Assembly (NCBI GenBank): GCA_029565395.1
Contig: JAKQOG010000010.1
Location: 1-64,000 of the forward strand
DNA length: 64,000 bases
Direction of reading: 5' to 3'
From: Candidatus Hydrogenedentota bacterium
Lineage (GTDB): Bacteria > Hydrogenedentota > Hydrogenedentia > Hydrogenedentales > CAILVY01
The translations under genes and the position numbers were made by a program. Below, one piece after another: positions 54,888-64,000 of this stretch; within the stretch, counting starts at the first letter, position 1; each line of letters starts with the position of its first letter. Under the pieces are notes generated by a model. That model saw only the letters and a program-made list of their open reading frames with translations, searched no databases and was not told where the DNA came from.

Positions 54888-54908
54888 AAACGGAGACAGA
54901 TTCCGTTT
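54888..54908. terminator. Bidirectional hairpin between convergent genes
   Basis: AAACGGA (54888-54894) pairs with TCCGTTT (54902-54908) around a 7-base loop; TTA and a T-rich run follow on the plus strand. It overlaps the last base of the AIPR gene. Confidence 0.55.
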
Positions 54909-56797
54909 TATGACTTTTCTTTTTGTTTTGCAACTGCATCCACTTGCTTGGCAAACTCGGAATTTTTCAATGCAGCATCTTCATTCCCCCCCTCTTTCTT
55001 CAAGTAGTTTTCCATGGTTTTTTTAAACATTTCACATGCATCATTAAAGCAAACATCAACTATTGATGGGATACCCTTAATAATCCCACTGACTACATCT
55101 GGTTTCCTTTCTTTAGTCGAGGACTGATAGATAAGATCATCAATTTTCTTTTGGTTCTTAAGATAGGCTATGCGGGCAAGATAGTATGCGCCTTTGCGCA
55201 ATGAACCACGCTTCTGCTTGTCTGTCATTTTGGTTATTAGAGACCGGCATTCTTCCTCAAGACAACGAGCCACAAGAATCTGCAAGGCGCGCTGGCTGGA
55301 AGAATCATTCGGAACAAAACCTTCAGGAAGAGCGCCTGGATGATCATCACCCTCTGGTCCTTGAAGATTGAAAGCACGATAATAGTCATCCCCTTGCCGG
55401 AAAAACTCACGCCGGCTCAATGAGTTACGCAACTTGGAACAATAGCCCATAAAAACAGCAAGATAGGCCATGCCTGCCTGTTCTTTTGTAAAGGTCATCG
55501 AACATGCGTGGCCAGGAGGCGTCTCGCCTTCTTTCCGCTCATAACCAATGCCATATTCGTGGTATATCTGTTGTAGTGTTTTTTGAATAGCATCGTTGGA
55601 TAGCAAGTCTTCGGGGCGGATTGCATTTTGCGAATTTGTGGCAATAATCAATGCGTTAAGAAAAGTAGTGTTTTGGGGTTCAATTTGATAAATGCGCACC
55701 ATAACATTGGAATTTCCCTGGAACTGGTCTTTGAGATCTTGAGCATACTTGGCATGATAGAGCGCATTCACTGTTTGACAACCATTGATAATCTGCAACC
55801 CCTTCAATCGTACTTTAGCTTTCTTGGCGCTCGCGGGCATATCCACTTCCAGGGAATCTGTGGTGATGCTGACACCATTATTCATGAAGCCAAACCAGGC
55901 ACTCTGGTTTCCTGTGATGGTTTCGATAATTCGGCGGTTTACTTCCTTGCCGGTCCCAAGAAAAAGGCGTACATTCTTCTCAAAAAGTTCATTATTACTG
56001 TAACGATCCACTAGCCGGATCAGTTGATTAACATTTACAAATCCGACCACCACTTGTTCAGGCATTCCGTTTGGATTGGGGCCTATGTTGTGATGAAGGA
56101 AAGACCTTACGTCCATCTCAAAGTTCAATTCAAGGACTTCATCTTGAATCGGAATGCGTCCGAAAACACAAAGGCTATAGATATCCACACCACCATACGT
56201 TTCAAACGTAAATCCATACGTCTGGCGATCATAGGAGAAAGTGTCACGAATCTCTTGCATCTTCTTGGCGTCTGAATACGAGACATTTTGACCGTTCACA
56301 ATGTAGTAACATTGAATACGGGTGCGAGCGCGCTTATTGGCGCCCCGTGCTTGATCCAAAGCCTCGCGAACCTCTTGGAACGCATCCAACGCAGAGGGAT
56401 CCTGTAGATCACTATGTAGAAACACTCGGTTCATGCGATCCACAAATGCGTATAGTTCCTTTGTTGAGATGCCCCCGTCATATGCGTCCTTAAACTTGAA
56501 TTGGAAGAGTTTCACCTGAATTTCATCGCCCTGATCAAGAACGAGATATGCATCCAGCAGTTCTTCTGATTTTCCAGTTTTCTTTGTGTCCACGAACCGC
56601 AGCCCTTCAAACAATTCATCATCGTAAAGATAAGTTACTTTTTGAACCGCCAAATAATAGAAGAGCGTTCGATAATTGTCTGGTTTTATGCCCCAGGACG
56701 GATTGCGTTCCGCTAAATGATGCATCTTTTGTTTTAGATAATCGATTTGATCAGGCAACAGCTTGCCATGTTCGGCTATAGTTTTAGCTTTGGGCAT
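54908..56797 (-). CDS. AIPR family protein (abortive infection phage resistance)
   Basis: 629 residues from ATG 56797, with AAAGG 9 bases upstream. The family core is clear: FEKNVRLFLGTGKEVNRRIIETITGNQSAWFGFMNNGVSI near residues 275-312, then LKGLQIINGCQTVNALYH near 330 and ATNSQNAIRPEDLLSND near 375. The N-terminal half (IQVKLFQFKFKDAYDG) is nuclease-like in other AIPR proteins, but I did not confirm a catalytic set here. AIPR proteins are linked to phage defence and plasmid restriction. It stands alone, with no methylase or toxin partner. Confidence 0.85.
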   Translation of the reverse strand: MPKAKTIAEHGKLLPDQIDYLKQKMHHLAERNPSWGIKPDNYRTLFYYLAVQKVTYLYDDELFEGLRFVDTKKTGKSEELLDAYLVLDQGDEIQVKLFQFKFKDAYDGGISTKELYAFVDRMNRVFLHSDLQDPSALDAFQEVREALDQARGANKRARTRIQCYYIVNGQNVSYSDAKKMQEIRDTFSYDRQTYGFTFETYGGVDIYSLCVFGRIPIQDEVLELNFEMDVRSFLHHNIGPNPNGMPEQVVVGFVNVNQLIRLVDRYSNNELFEKNVRLFLGTGKEVNRRIIETITGNQSAWFGFMNNGVSITTDSLEVDMPASAKKAKVRLKGLQIINGCQTVNALYHAKYAQDLKDQFQGNSNVMVRIYQIEPQNTTFLNALIIATNSQNAIRPEDLLSNDAIQKTLQQIYHEYGIGYERKEGETPPGHACSMTFTKEQAGMAYLAVFMGYCSKLRNSLSRREFFRQGDDYYRAFNLQGPEGDDHPGALPEGFVPNDSSSQRALQILVARCLEEECRSLITKMTDKQKRGSLRKGAYYLARIAYLKNQKKIDDLIYQSSTKERKPDVVSGIIKGIPSIVDVCFNDACEMFKKTMENYLKKEGGNEDAALKNSEFAKQVDAVAKQKEKS

Positions 56798-57019
56798 CTC
56801 TAACCCTTTCTTAAACGTATTAAAATCCAATACGATTGGCGAACACTGTCAATTTTCTCTTGATTATTATGTTCATTTTGTACGTATGCGTCAAAATTCA
56901 CAGCTGAAGCAAAACATCAAGAAAATAAAACCGTGTTCAGGAAGAACAAGGAAGAAAATAGTTATCACCTCTGTGAATTTGCATATGAGGTGCTCAGGAG
57001 AATCCTGAAGAATACGTTA

Positions 57020-59701
57020 TCATGGCTTATTTACAGGTATATAACCGATAAACATAGCACATATAATCGTTCCAGCGGCAAAGATCAGCCACAGTGCATC
57101 CACAGGGGAGCTTGTTGTGTGAATCATCACGGCAGTAGTGGCGTCCTTCGATTTAAAGGTGATGAAAACAGGTCTTTCTGTAACTTCAATCGTATCATCC
57201 AGCAGCACTTTCTCATATTCCGAACCAATGTCGTGGAGAGTGACCTGTCCATCGGTTTCACCCGCGTCAATATGTACCCGTGCCTTTCCCCATGGACGCA
57301 GTATGGGTTCAAACCACAAAATCAAGGCTGATTCGCCGTTTTCCCGGCGGCAGAGCGCCGTGCGCAATTGACGAGCCGCCAGGCCGCCCGCCACCTTTAC
57401 CAGATCTGGGCGTAGTACGCTATGGCTGCAATAACGGCTGAAAAGACGATACGCATATGCAGAGGGTTTCCAGCGGTCTTCCGGACCCAACAATCCGAAG
57501 AAGCGTTCCGAATCCACTGGGAGTTTTGCCTGAGATCCTGCATCGGCGTCATGGAAACAGTACCACACAATAAGTTCGAAGCCCAGGGAAGCCGCGGCGG
57601 TGTACGCTTTGATGACATGGTCCGCTAATTGCTGGCTGTCGCTGGCCCAGGGATAATACCCGCCATCGGGCGATCCCACTTCCGTTACCCAAATCGATCC
57701 GGGATGATTGAATCGCTTCGCCGCTCCTAATATTTTTGCAAATTCGAGCGGATAGTGGCGCGGATCGGTTACATATAAATGGCAACTGGGATGTTGAACC
57801 GCCGCAAGCGCCCCAGATGCGTGAAGTCCGTCGATACCCGGAGGTGTCAACGCGCCCAAAGGGCCGGTCATGGCGGAACCGACAATGCGGGCGGAGGCAT
57901 CCACGCTGCGCACGGTCTCGGCGGTTTGACGCGCTAAATCGTAGAATTCATCCAAGGATCCAGCCCAGAACCGCTCCATATTCGGCTCGTTCCAAATCTC
58001 CCAGGCGTACACCCGATCTTTATATCGATCCACCACCCGGCGCACATACTCCAGAAAAAGGGGCACATCCGCCGGTGCAATATAGGGACCGCGTTCCTTG
58101 CCCGCCGGGTCTTGTTCCACGGCATTGTTGTCGAAATCCAAAATGGCAATCACATGTTTTCCGTGGGCCACTGCCGTATCCACATACCCATCCTTCGCCT
58201 CAAGATTCCATTGGTCCGGTCCAGGCTGAAAACCGCTCCAATGGAAATCCGAGCGGAGTGCCTGCACCCCCAACGCATCCAACTGCGTGTATTCTTCCTC
58301 CGACTCTGAATACCCCGCATGACACACCGCCATCGGCTCTTCCAACGCCACTGTCGCGGGCCTATCAAGAAAACGCGGCGGCCATGCGGTCTTATACAAG
58401 AGTGCGAATCCTGGAACTGTTGCAAGAACAAGAACCAAACAAAAAACACCCGTACTAAGGAAAATTCCGGCAGGACGGACAGAAGAAACAAAAGATTCTC
58501 CTATTTCTTGATGACCTTTGCGCCAAACCAGCATTGTGCAGACGCCCCAGAGCACAAGAAGTATAACCAGGATCGCGCCATTCCCGCGGGCAAGCAGTAA
58601 AATTTCATTTGCGCCTTGTTGAAAATGCACTATCATTCCGGAAAAAGCGAATCCTGCCAATCCGAAAAGCCAAACGAAGGACATGATGAAACACGAGACG
58701 GCATAGAAAAACCCACATTGCCGAAACGTGGCGAGGATCAGCCCCGGAAGTATGTATCCGAATGCCAAAGACAGAGGCCAGGCAAGACCGTTAGGGACGA
58801 GCAGGACCACTAACGCCAATGCGGCATGCGTGAACAGCGTGAGGTGAAACCGGGCGGCCAACAGTAATACACCCACGCCTGCAAAAAATACTGGATCCCG
58901 AAAAAGGTCCAAAAACAAAGGATACTTCCCGGCTATGGCGCCCATGTGGATGGTGCAATATGCCGCACGGATCTGGACCGCCATAAACATGCTTAACAAC
59001 GCCAGCCCTTCAATCGCCGGGAGAATCCGTGCCACTATCGGTGGCTGTGGTTGCGCAGGAACAGATGTAACACCGGAATGGCGCAAGCTAAGCAACGCCA
59101 TGAATGCATGCGCGGCAATCGACAAAGTCCAGAAATATACCACCCAGGAAGCTCCTGATGCCGCCCATAAAACAACACACCATAACCCCACCGAAGCCAG
59201 TGCCATTTGTCCCGGAGATTTTTGGGTGACATCTGCGTGAGCAATAGCGTTGCCCCGCAAATGCACGGATAAATCCGCCGCCAGGATAAAGCTGATTGCC
59301 ACACTCCAGACATATAAGGGCAATGAAAGCGGAAAGATCGGCTGAAAGGGGTCCTGAAAAACAACATAAACGAGCAATACTGTTTGCAGGAGACACGCCA
59401 TCCAATGAAACGGCGCTTCCAATCGGATCAGCGCTTTTCGGATGTGTGTATTAATTGAACCTGCACCCAAAATGATCATTACAAGGAACGGTACAAGCGC
59501 AAGGCTTCCTCCCCAGGCGTTATCCACGCACAACGGTGAACTCGTGGACAAGACCCAAAACATGTGAAGCCCGATCAAGATAAATGCCTCGCACCATGCA
59601 AAACCACGGGCGATAAGCGTAGAAAAGATATTTTTCGGGGTATTTATGGCATGGTGGTTCAATGAAATATTCAGCGTCGTTTCTTCCTTGTGAAAATCCA
59701 T
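57020..59701 (-). CDS. Polytopic membrane protein fused to a clan GH-A glycoside hydrolase
   Basis: 893 residues. About 1-440 contain some 11-12 predicted membrane helices with no recognised transporter signature. A TIM-barrel glycoside hydrolase follows at about 455-800. The acid/base glutamate lies in YAWEIWNEPNMERFWAG (about 565-571), and the nucleophile is probably the glutamate in WVTEVGSPDGG (about 672). A beta-domain and a final membrane helix (about 870-890) close the protein. The barrel resembles GH39/GH5-type enzymes; substrate unknown. It would display the catalytic domain at the membrane surface. ATG 59701 has AGGAT upstream. Confidence 0.8.
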   Translation of the reverse strand: MDFHKEETTLNISLNHHAINTPKNIFSTLIARGFAWCEAFILIGLHMFWVLSTSSPLCVDNAWGGSLALVPFLVMIILGAGSINTHIRKALIRLEAPFHWMACLLQTVLLVYVVFQDPFQPIFPLSLPLYVWSVAISFILAADLSVHLRGNAIAHADVTQKSPGQMALASVGLWCVVLWAASGASWVVYFWTLSIAAHAFMALLSLRHSGVTSVPAQPQPPIVARILPAIEGLALLSMFMAVQIRAAYCTIHMGAIAGKYPLFLDLFRDPVFFAGVGVLLLAARFHLTLFTHAALALVVLLVPNGLAWPLSLAFGYILPGLILATFRQCGFFYAVSCFIMSFVWLFGLAGFAFSGMIVHFQQGANEILLLARGNGAILVILLVLWGVCTMLVWRKGHQEIGESFVSSVRPAGIFLSTGVFCLVLVLATVPGFALLYKTAWPPRFLDRPATVALEEPMAVCHAGYSESEEEYTQLDALGVQALRSDFHWSGFQPGPDQWNLEAKDGYVDTAVAHGKHVIAILDFDNNAVEQDPAGKERGPYIAPADVPLFLEYVRRVVDRYKDRVYAWEIWNEPNMERFWAGSLDEFYDLARQTAETVRSVDASARIVGSAMTGPLGALTPPGIDGLHASGALAAVQHPSCHLYVTDPRHYPLEFAKILGAAKRFNHPGSIWVTEVGSPDGGYYPWASDSQQLADHVIKAYTAAASLGFELIVWYCFHDADAGSQAKLPVDSERFFGLLGPEDRWKPSAYAYRLFSRYCSHSVLRPDLVKVAGGLAARQLRTALCRRENGESALILWFEPILRPWGKARVHIDAGETDGQVTLHDIGSEYEKVLLDDTIEVTERPVFITFKSKDATTAVMIHTTSSPVDALWLIFAAGTIICAMFIGYIPVNKP

Positions 59702-59923
59702 TTACAATACATCCTATCCTTGTTTTCAATGAATCTCCCGAAGAGATATTTCTATAGACCCAGAGAACTCCCAGAGCGGTTTCGATGTGAATAGTTGCTC
59801 AGTATGTAGCGTACATATCTTGGGCTGTAAGGCAAAGGTTCCATGCTATTCCAGGAGCATGGATCGGTATGGTTGCCTCAAAGGCAGGCACTCAATTCAA
59901 TAATCTGCACGATTGTTTGCACG

Positions 59924-60223
59924 CTATGGATGCAACGCGTCAAGGACAGCTTTGGGATTATTCACTGCAACTTTTAACAAAGCCTTTGCTGGTCCGTCGG
60001 GATTTCGACGGCCTTGTTCCCAGTTTTGTAGAGTCCGCGGACTTACCCCGATCATTTGGGCAAATTCTGTCTGAGAGACATGCAGCTTCTGCCGCACTTT
60101 GCGAATCTGTGGCGATGTTATCTCGCGCATCCTGCCAGGCTTTCTTTTTCCAGCCTTAATCTCACCAGCTTCTTTAATGCTTGCGATCAATTTTTCAAAA
60201 TCATGTATACGCCAATGGCGCAT
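59924..60223 (-). CDS. NadS/HigA-type HTH regulator (orphan antitoxin-like)
   Basis: 99 residues from ATG 60223 (a TTG three codons earlier is possible). The N-terminal helix FEKLIASIKEAGEIKAGKRKPGR is followed by an XRE-type helix-turn-helix at about 38-85 (SPQIRKVRQKLHVSQTEFAQMIGVSPRTLQNWEQGRRNPDGPAKALLKV). This is the layout of NadS and related antitoxins that repress a RelE/HigB-type toxin gene. No toxin gene is seen within 100 bases on either side, so it is an orphan or a solo regulator. Confidence 0.82.
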   Translation of the reverse strand: MRHWRIHDFEKLIASIKEAGEIKAGKRKPGRMREITSPQIRKVRQKLHVSQTEFAQMIGVSPRTLQNWEQGRRNPDGPAKALLKVAVNNPKAVLDALHP

Positions 60224-60349
60224 ATTATCCAAGTGTATTGAAAAATGATTTGTCGATATATCTTATGTATTTTTTTGCATGTCTAACCAGATGTACAATA
60301 CTTCAGCGAGTGTATAAGACTATCTCTCTAAAAGATTTCGGAGTCGCAT

Positions 60350-62398
60350 ATGCAAATACGATTGTGGTCATTGGGAAGGCTTGGGGTAGTATTGGCATTT
60401 TTATGCGCGATGGCAGGAGCGGATACTTCCGAAAATCAGTCCGCAACGCCCGCCCCGCCGAATTGGATGAATTCGACGGCGGGAGTTTGCGACGGCCTGT
60501 TGCCTGGATGGCAGCCGATCCAGGCGGAAAGCAATGCGGTCCGGCCTTGGGGCCGCCAATACCTGTTTGACGGCCTTCCCGCGCCGGTGGAAGTGATGGC
60601 CGCTGGTGCATCGCTATTGACCGGGCCAATCCGTTTTGTAACCTATGCAAATGGTCAAGAGGTTACTTGGAATCCCCAGGTAACCCTTGTGCAAAAGGTG
60701 AACGATGGCATCGTCAAAGTGTCCACAAGCGCCGAATCCGCGATGTTTCGGTTAACCGCGGTAATCACCGCCGAATTCGATGGCATGCTCCGATCCGATT
60801 GGCAGCTAGTCCCGAAAGAAAAATGTATGCTGGAATCTTTGGCGCTTGAGATCCCGTTTAAAAGCGAACACGCCCGGTACCTGTATAGCTATCCTGGCAA
60901 ATGGGGCAGTGCCTACAACGCCGGTGCAACACCCGCCACACCCACCGATACGGTATTTCGTCCATTTGTTTGGATGGGGGATGAGGAACGGGGTTTCTGT
61001 TGGTTCTCCGAATCGGACCGAAACTTTTTCGTTAACGATCCGAACAAAGTAACGCAAATTATCCCAGGAGAGCAGGAAACGCTTCTGCGCATTAACATCA
61101 TCTCAACGCCGACGGAAGTGGCGCAGCCGCTGGATTATACTTTCGGATTTCAAGCCACGCCGGTGCGGGACAATCCGCAGGATGTTTGGGATTTCCGCAT
61201 CTGCCACCATGGAAATTATGGCATTGAGGATGAACCAGATAAATCCACTTCCAACGCCACGGGCGCTCAGCGCACGATGCTGGATCGCCTGGCGGACCTG
61301 GGTGTTCGCACCATCTGTTTTCATGAGCACTGGACCGATATCCAGAATTACACCTCTACCACGCACGGGGCCGAATTGACCAAACTCGTTAAAGCATGCC
61401 ATGCGCGCAATATCCGGCTGATCCCCTATTTCGGCTATGAGATGTCCAACATCGCGCCGGAATGGAAAGAGTACAGTGAAAAATGCCTGGTTGCGCCGCG
61501 CGCCGGAGGTTATCACCGACTGCCGGAACAGAATGCTTATATTGTCTGCTACCGGAGCGAATGGAAGGACTTCATTGCCGATGGCATCGCGAAAGCCATG
61601 GACGAATATGATCTGGACGGTGTCTATCTGGATGGCACCGCGGACCCCTGGGAATGCAAGAATGTAAAGCATGGGTGTGGCTACGCCAAACCCGATGGCA
61701 CGATCGGCGGCACTTATCCCATATTCGCCACACGCGATATCATGAAGAGGATTTGGACCATCGTCAAGACCCGCAAGCCCAACGGCATGATTAACGTGCA
61801 TCAATCCACGGTCATGACCATTCCGACCATTGCCTTCGCCACCAGTTATTGGGATGGTGAACAATTCGGGAGTATTGAACGCGGACCGTGGTCGCTGGAC
61901 GTGTTGCCGATGGAAGCGTTCCGGTGCGAATTCATGGGCCACCAGTGGGGCGTTCCCGCCGAGTTGTTGTGTTACAACAAGCCCTACACCTATTCAGAAG
62001 CCATGTCTTTTTCCCTGCTTCATGACGTGCTGGTCCGGGGCAATCTGGGGGGCGGTCTTGAACTAGAATCCAAGCTTTGGAAAGCAATGGACCTATTCGG
62101 ACGCAAACAGGCGAAATGGCTGCCCTATTGGAACAACCAGGACTATGTCACCACGGATTCCAACGACACCAAGGCCAGCCTGTACGCCCGTGGAAAAGAC
62201 GGGGCGGTTATCGTCTTTTCTAATCTCGGCAAAGAAAACAGAACGGTGCAGGTGCGATTGAATCTTAAACGTCTGGAACTCCCGGAAACATTGAATGCCC
62301 GGGACATCGTAAACGAATGTCCTGTTTCGATTTCACCGGAAGGCGGTATTGAGCAAACGCTGAAGCCACTGGAATTCCGGGCTGTCTGGATTAAATGA
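60350..62398 (+). CDS. Secreted glycoside-hydrolase-like TIM-barrel protein
   Basis: 682 residues with a signal peptide (WSLGRLGVVLAFLCAMAGADT). An N-terminal beta-sandwich (about 40-270) precedes a barrel with LADLGVRTICFHEHWTDIQ, IRLIPYFGYEMSN, and DEYDLDGVYLDGTADPWECKNVKHGCGY, followed by a C-terminal beta-domain (GAVIVFSNLGKENRTVQVRLNL). The overall layout resembles DUF6067-like proteins. The acids in DGVYLDGTAD may be catalytic, but that is inferred. It probably cleaves a complex glycan outside the cell. A hairpin follows between this gene and the convergent GH106-like gene. Confidence 0.75.
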   Translation: MQIRLWSLGRLGVVLAFLCAMAGADTSENQSATPAPPNWMNSTAGVCDGLLPGWQPIQAESNAVRPWGRQYLFDGLPAPVEVMAAGASLLTGPIRFVTYANGQEVTWNPQVTLVQKVNDGIVKVSTSAESAMFRLTAVITAEFDGMLRSDWQLVPKEKCMLESLALEIPFKSEHARYLYSYPGKWGSAYNAGATPATPTDTVFRPFVWMGDEERGFCWFSESDRNFFVNDPNKVTQIIPGEQETLLRINIISTPTEVAQPLDYTFGFQATPVRDNPQDVWDFRICHHGNYGIEDEPDKSTSNATGAQRTMLDRLADLGVRTICFHEHWTDIQNYTSTTHGAELTKLVKACHARNIRLIPYFGYEMSNIAPEWKEYSEKCLVAPRAGGYHRLPEQNAYIVCYRSEWKDFIADGIAKAMDEYDLDGVYLDGTADPWECKNVKHGCGYAKPDGTIGGTYPIFATRDIMKRIWTIVKTRKPNGMINVHQSTVMTIPTIAFATSYWDGEQFGSIERGPWSLDVLPMEAFRCEFMGHQWGVPAELLCYNKPYTYSEAMSFSLLHDVLVRGNLGGGLELESKLWKAMDLFGRKQAKWLPYWNNQDYVTTDSNDTKASLYARGKDGAVIVFSNLGKENRTVQVRLNLKRLELPETLNARDIVNECPVSISPEGGIEQTLKPLEFRAVWIK

Positions 62399-62403
62399 AT
62401 AAA

Positions 62404-62435
62404 CGGCCACGGCGAATTTACCGCCTTGGCCGTGG
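62404..62435. terminator. Hairpin between convergent glycoside hydrolase genes
   Basis: Two overlapping pairings are possible: CGGCCA/TGGCCG with an interior mismatch (62404-62432), or CCACGGC/GCCGTGG (62407-62413 with 62429-62435). No T-tract; probably partial termination for both genes. Confidence 0.5.
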
Positions 62436-62455
62436 TATAAACTATTAGTACTTGC

Positions 62456-64000
62456 TTATGAATCGCTGGACGCACGCAGCAAAATGATAGGGGCTTCCAA
62501 CAGGCCGGCGGGGTACAGTTGGTATTCCTGCGACCAGCCCTTTCCGCCGGTGGTCCAGCTACCAGGACCGTAACTGCCAGCGCGCACCGGGACTTGATGC
62601 AATGGTCCGAACGTGTTGCGGCGCGTCAAGACCACTTGAACCTGAAGTTCGCCGCCTTCCTGGATTTCTTTGGTGACATCCGCCTCGAAGGGGGGCCACG
62701 GAATGATCTTGTCGGCGGCAGGTTTTATGCAGGCAGCCTCGAATTTCGAGGCGGCGATAAACGCATACTGTCCTGTATCGGGCTTTTTCTCTACGGGGAT
62801 GCGGTAGGTCACCGTGCCGCTGTAGAAAGGCAGGCCCTGTGTGGTGAGATCACCCACGGCAAGTTTCTCAGGCAGCGGGATTAGGCTTTTTTGTGTTTTT
62901 TCAATGCGGACGCCGAATTGTCCGAGCAGATATAAGGCTTCGAGATTCATATCTTGCCGGAAATCTGTGATCAGTTCGATCTGGTTGTTGCTCTGCACAA
63001 AGAAGTCCAAGGGGAGGTCGATAGTCTTGATCGCGGGATCCACCCACCACCCGTTCGGGGTGTTGGAGAGTGTATGGCCATTGAATACAATCGCAAAATT
63101 CTGCGGTTCTTCAATCGCCAATTGCACCGTGCCTTCAGGCACGGTTTTCACTTGGAATGAAAACATGATGCGCACCTTGCCTTTGTTTTCCGGCTTGGCC
63201 GCGAACTTCTTGCTGTACCACGGCTGGACCATGTCGCCACCGCGCATGGGTAAATCGAACGCCTTGCGGACGGCGCGATCAATCTTAAGGATTTCCGTTT
63301 CGGTTTGCACCGGCTGATCGTTGATCTGGTAATCCGCAAGATCGAGCACACAGACATTGGGTTCGCTGAGTGTGTATGCGAAGGGGCCGCTGCACACCTG
63401 CCGCCCAATTTCTTTGTACTGCGGTTGCGGCGGCAGATTGGGGATTGGCTTGGCAGTTAGCAAATAGCAGTGTTCGCCGCTGGGCGCAAAGTCGGTGGTG
63501 AATTCGGTCCAGCCGGAATTTTCGCGTGCGGGCACGGTGCATCGCTCTCCGGTGAGGCAATTCCATTCAGAAACCGCACCACCGTTTTTGACGCGCAGGA
63601 GCGTGTCGCGCTGCCATTCATCCGTGCTGGTATTGATGGCCACCAGGATTTTTGTCCCATTATCATCACGCAACTGGCAGAAGATCTTTTCCGCCGAAAC
63701 GCCCGATGCATCCACAATTTCCACGGGCATCCGCAACGAAACGTTAACGGCATCCATAAGCGCGTCGCGTTTCCAGGGCACAGCAACAGCTTGTTTCGCC
63801 AAATCGGTCGCAGCGGCGGACGTAACGGCATCCACATACTCAGGTGCATCCCCCACAAATACGACTTTGCCCCCTGCTTTATGGAATTCATCGAGAAGTT
63901 TGAAACTGGTGGAGCGGATGGTGGTCATTTTGGGAACAATGACGACGCGATACTCGGCTTGGCCGAAGCGCAGAATGGGTTCGCCGCCTGAATTTTCCAC
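62456..64000 (-). CDS. GH106-like protein, C-terminal part (runs off the window)
   Basis: At least 514 residues; the N-terminus lies beyond base 64000. The first visible codon (GTG) is internal, not a start. Recognisable parts are an alpha/beta segment (VVIVPKMTTIRSTSFKLLDEFHKAGGKVVFVGDAPEYV), then beta-sandwiches and a C-terminal region (GLPFYSGTVTYRIPVE, ending WTTGGKGWSQEYQLYPAGLLEAPIILL) that resembles the end of GH106-type glycosidases. It may act with the TIM-barrel protein just downstream on a rhamnose-containing or similar glycan. Family assignment is tentative without the catalytic part. Confidence 0.65.
   Translation of the reverse strand: MENSGGEPILRFGQAEYRVVIVPKMTTIRSTSFKLLDEFHKAGGKVVFVGDAPEYVDAVTSAAATDLAKQAVAVPWKRDALMDAVNVSLRMPVEIVDASGVSAEKIFCQLRDDNGTKILVAINTSTDEWQRDTLLRVKNGGAVSEWNCLTGERCTVPARENSGWTEFTTDFAPSGEHCYLLTAKPIPNLPPQPQYKEIGRQVCSGPFAYTLSEPNVCVLDLADYQINDQPVQTETEILKIDRAVRKAFDLPMRGGDMVQPWYSKKFAAKPENKGKVRIMFSFQVKTVPEGTVQLAIEEPQNFAIVFNGHTLSNTPNGWWVDPAIKTIDLPLDFFVQSNNQIELITDFRQDMNLEALYLLGQFGVRIEKTQKSLIPLPEKLAVGDLTTQGLPFYSGTVTYRIPVEKKPDTGQYAFIAASKFEAACIKPAADKIIPWPPFEADVTKEIQEGGELQVQVVLTRRNTFGPLHQVPVRAGSYGPGSWTTGGKGWSQEYQLYPAGLLEAPIILLRASSDS

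Noticed and set aside
59702-59923. Possible tRNA between the membrane-glycosidase and HTH genes
   Set aside because: No cloverleaf, T-loop or acceptor stem could be built by eye.

Overview
The window looks like a piece of a draft or metagenome-assembled bacterial chromosome with dense, mostly single-gene transcription units. I recognise no tRNA or rRNA gene, CRISPR array, insertion sequence or prophage. The likely source is a heterotroph of the PVC/Hydrogenedentota sort. The evidence is repeated Gfo/Idh/MocA oxidoreductases and TIM-barrel sugar isomerases with export signals, HEAT-repeat secreted proteins, GH106-like and other glycoside hydrolases, and BNR (sialidase-fold) proteins. A giant surface protein also carries EF-hand SELLR dockerin-like motifs next to a long (Gly-Glu)n linker. 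The phylum is an inference from gene style; no marker-gene phylogeny was possible.

Layout. 0-4 kb (minus strand): housekeeping genes gap, pgk, rpsO and pnp; pnp is cut by the contig end, where the sequence folds back on itself. 4.3-11 kb (plus): Tat-exported oxidoreductase, secreted HEAT-repeat protein, acyl-CoA ligase and a second oxidoreductase. An intergenic stretch with a decayed gene and short-period repeats follows. 11.7-14.4 kb: HAD phosphatase and a TrkA-C membrane protein (TTG start), divergent from a type IV pilin gene preceded by a good sigma-54 promoter. 14.5-25.3 kb: GH106-like enzyme, PtsI-like protein, sulfatase-fold protein, DUF72 protein, two sugar isomerase-like proteins, a PAS/coiled-coil protein and a methyltransferase. 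25.6-33.3 kb: patatin lipoprotein, DUF434 protein, a repeat-bearing hypothetical, a sugar transporter and the 905-residue surface protein. 33.5-38.6 kb: an envelope operon (small membrane protein, parvulin, M23 peptidase), an internally deleted epimerase and a Tat amidohydrolase.

38.9-41.7 kb is the most accessory-looking part: a DUF4062 protein fused to a RecG-like ATPase domain, a tiny excisionase-type HTH protein, and a divergent protein with an RNEFEH motif that may be a HEPN protein. 41.7-46.4 kb: Wzx-like flippase, Wzz-like chain-length protein, UroD-family protein and NYN nuclease. 46.8-64 kb: further secreted carbohydrate and phosphate enzymes, a DPS-like ferritin, an orphan MqsA-type zinc finger, a divergent pair of BNR proteins, an AIPR-family protein, a polytopic membrane protein fused to a glycoside hydrolase, an orphan NadS-type HTH, and two more carbohydrate-active proteins, the last cut by the window end.

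Together the genes suggest a polysaccharide-scavenging lifestyle. Secreted hydrolases and sulfatase-fold proteins would release sugars, the sugar porter would take them up, and oxidoreductases and isomerases would process them before they reach gap/pgk. I do not find a complete named novel system. The best candidates for new biology are the membrane-glycoside hydrolase fusion, the cohesin/dockerin-like surface protein, and the DUF4062/HTH/HEPN-like locus.
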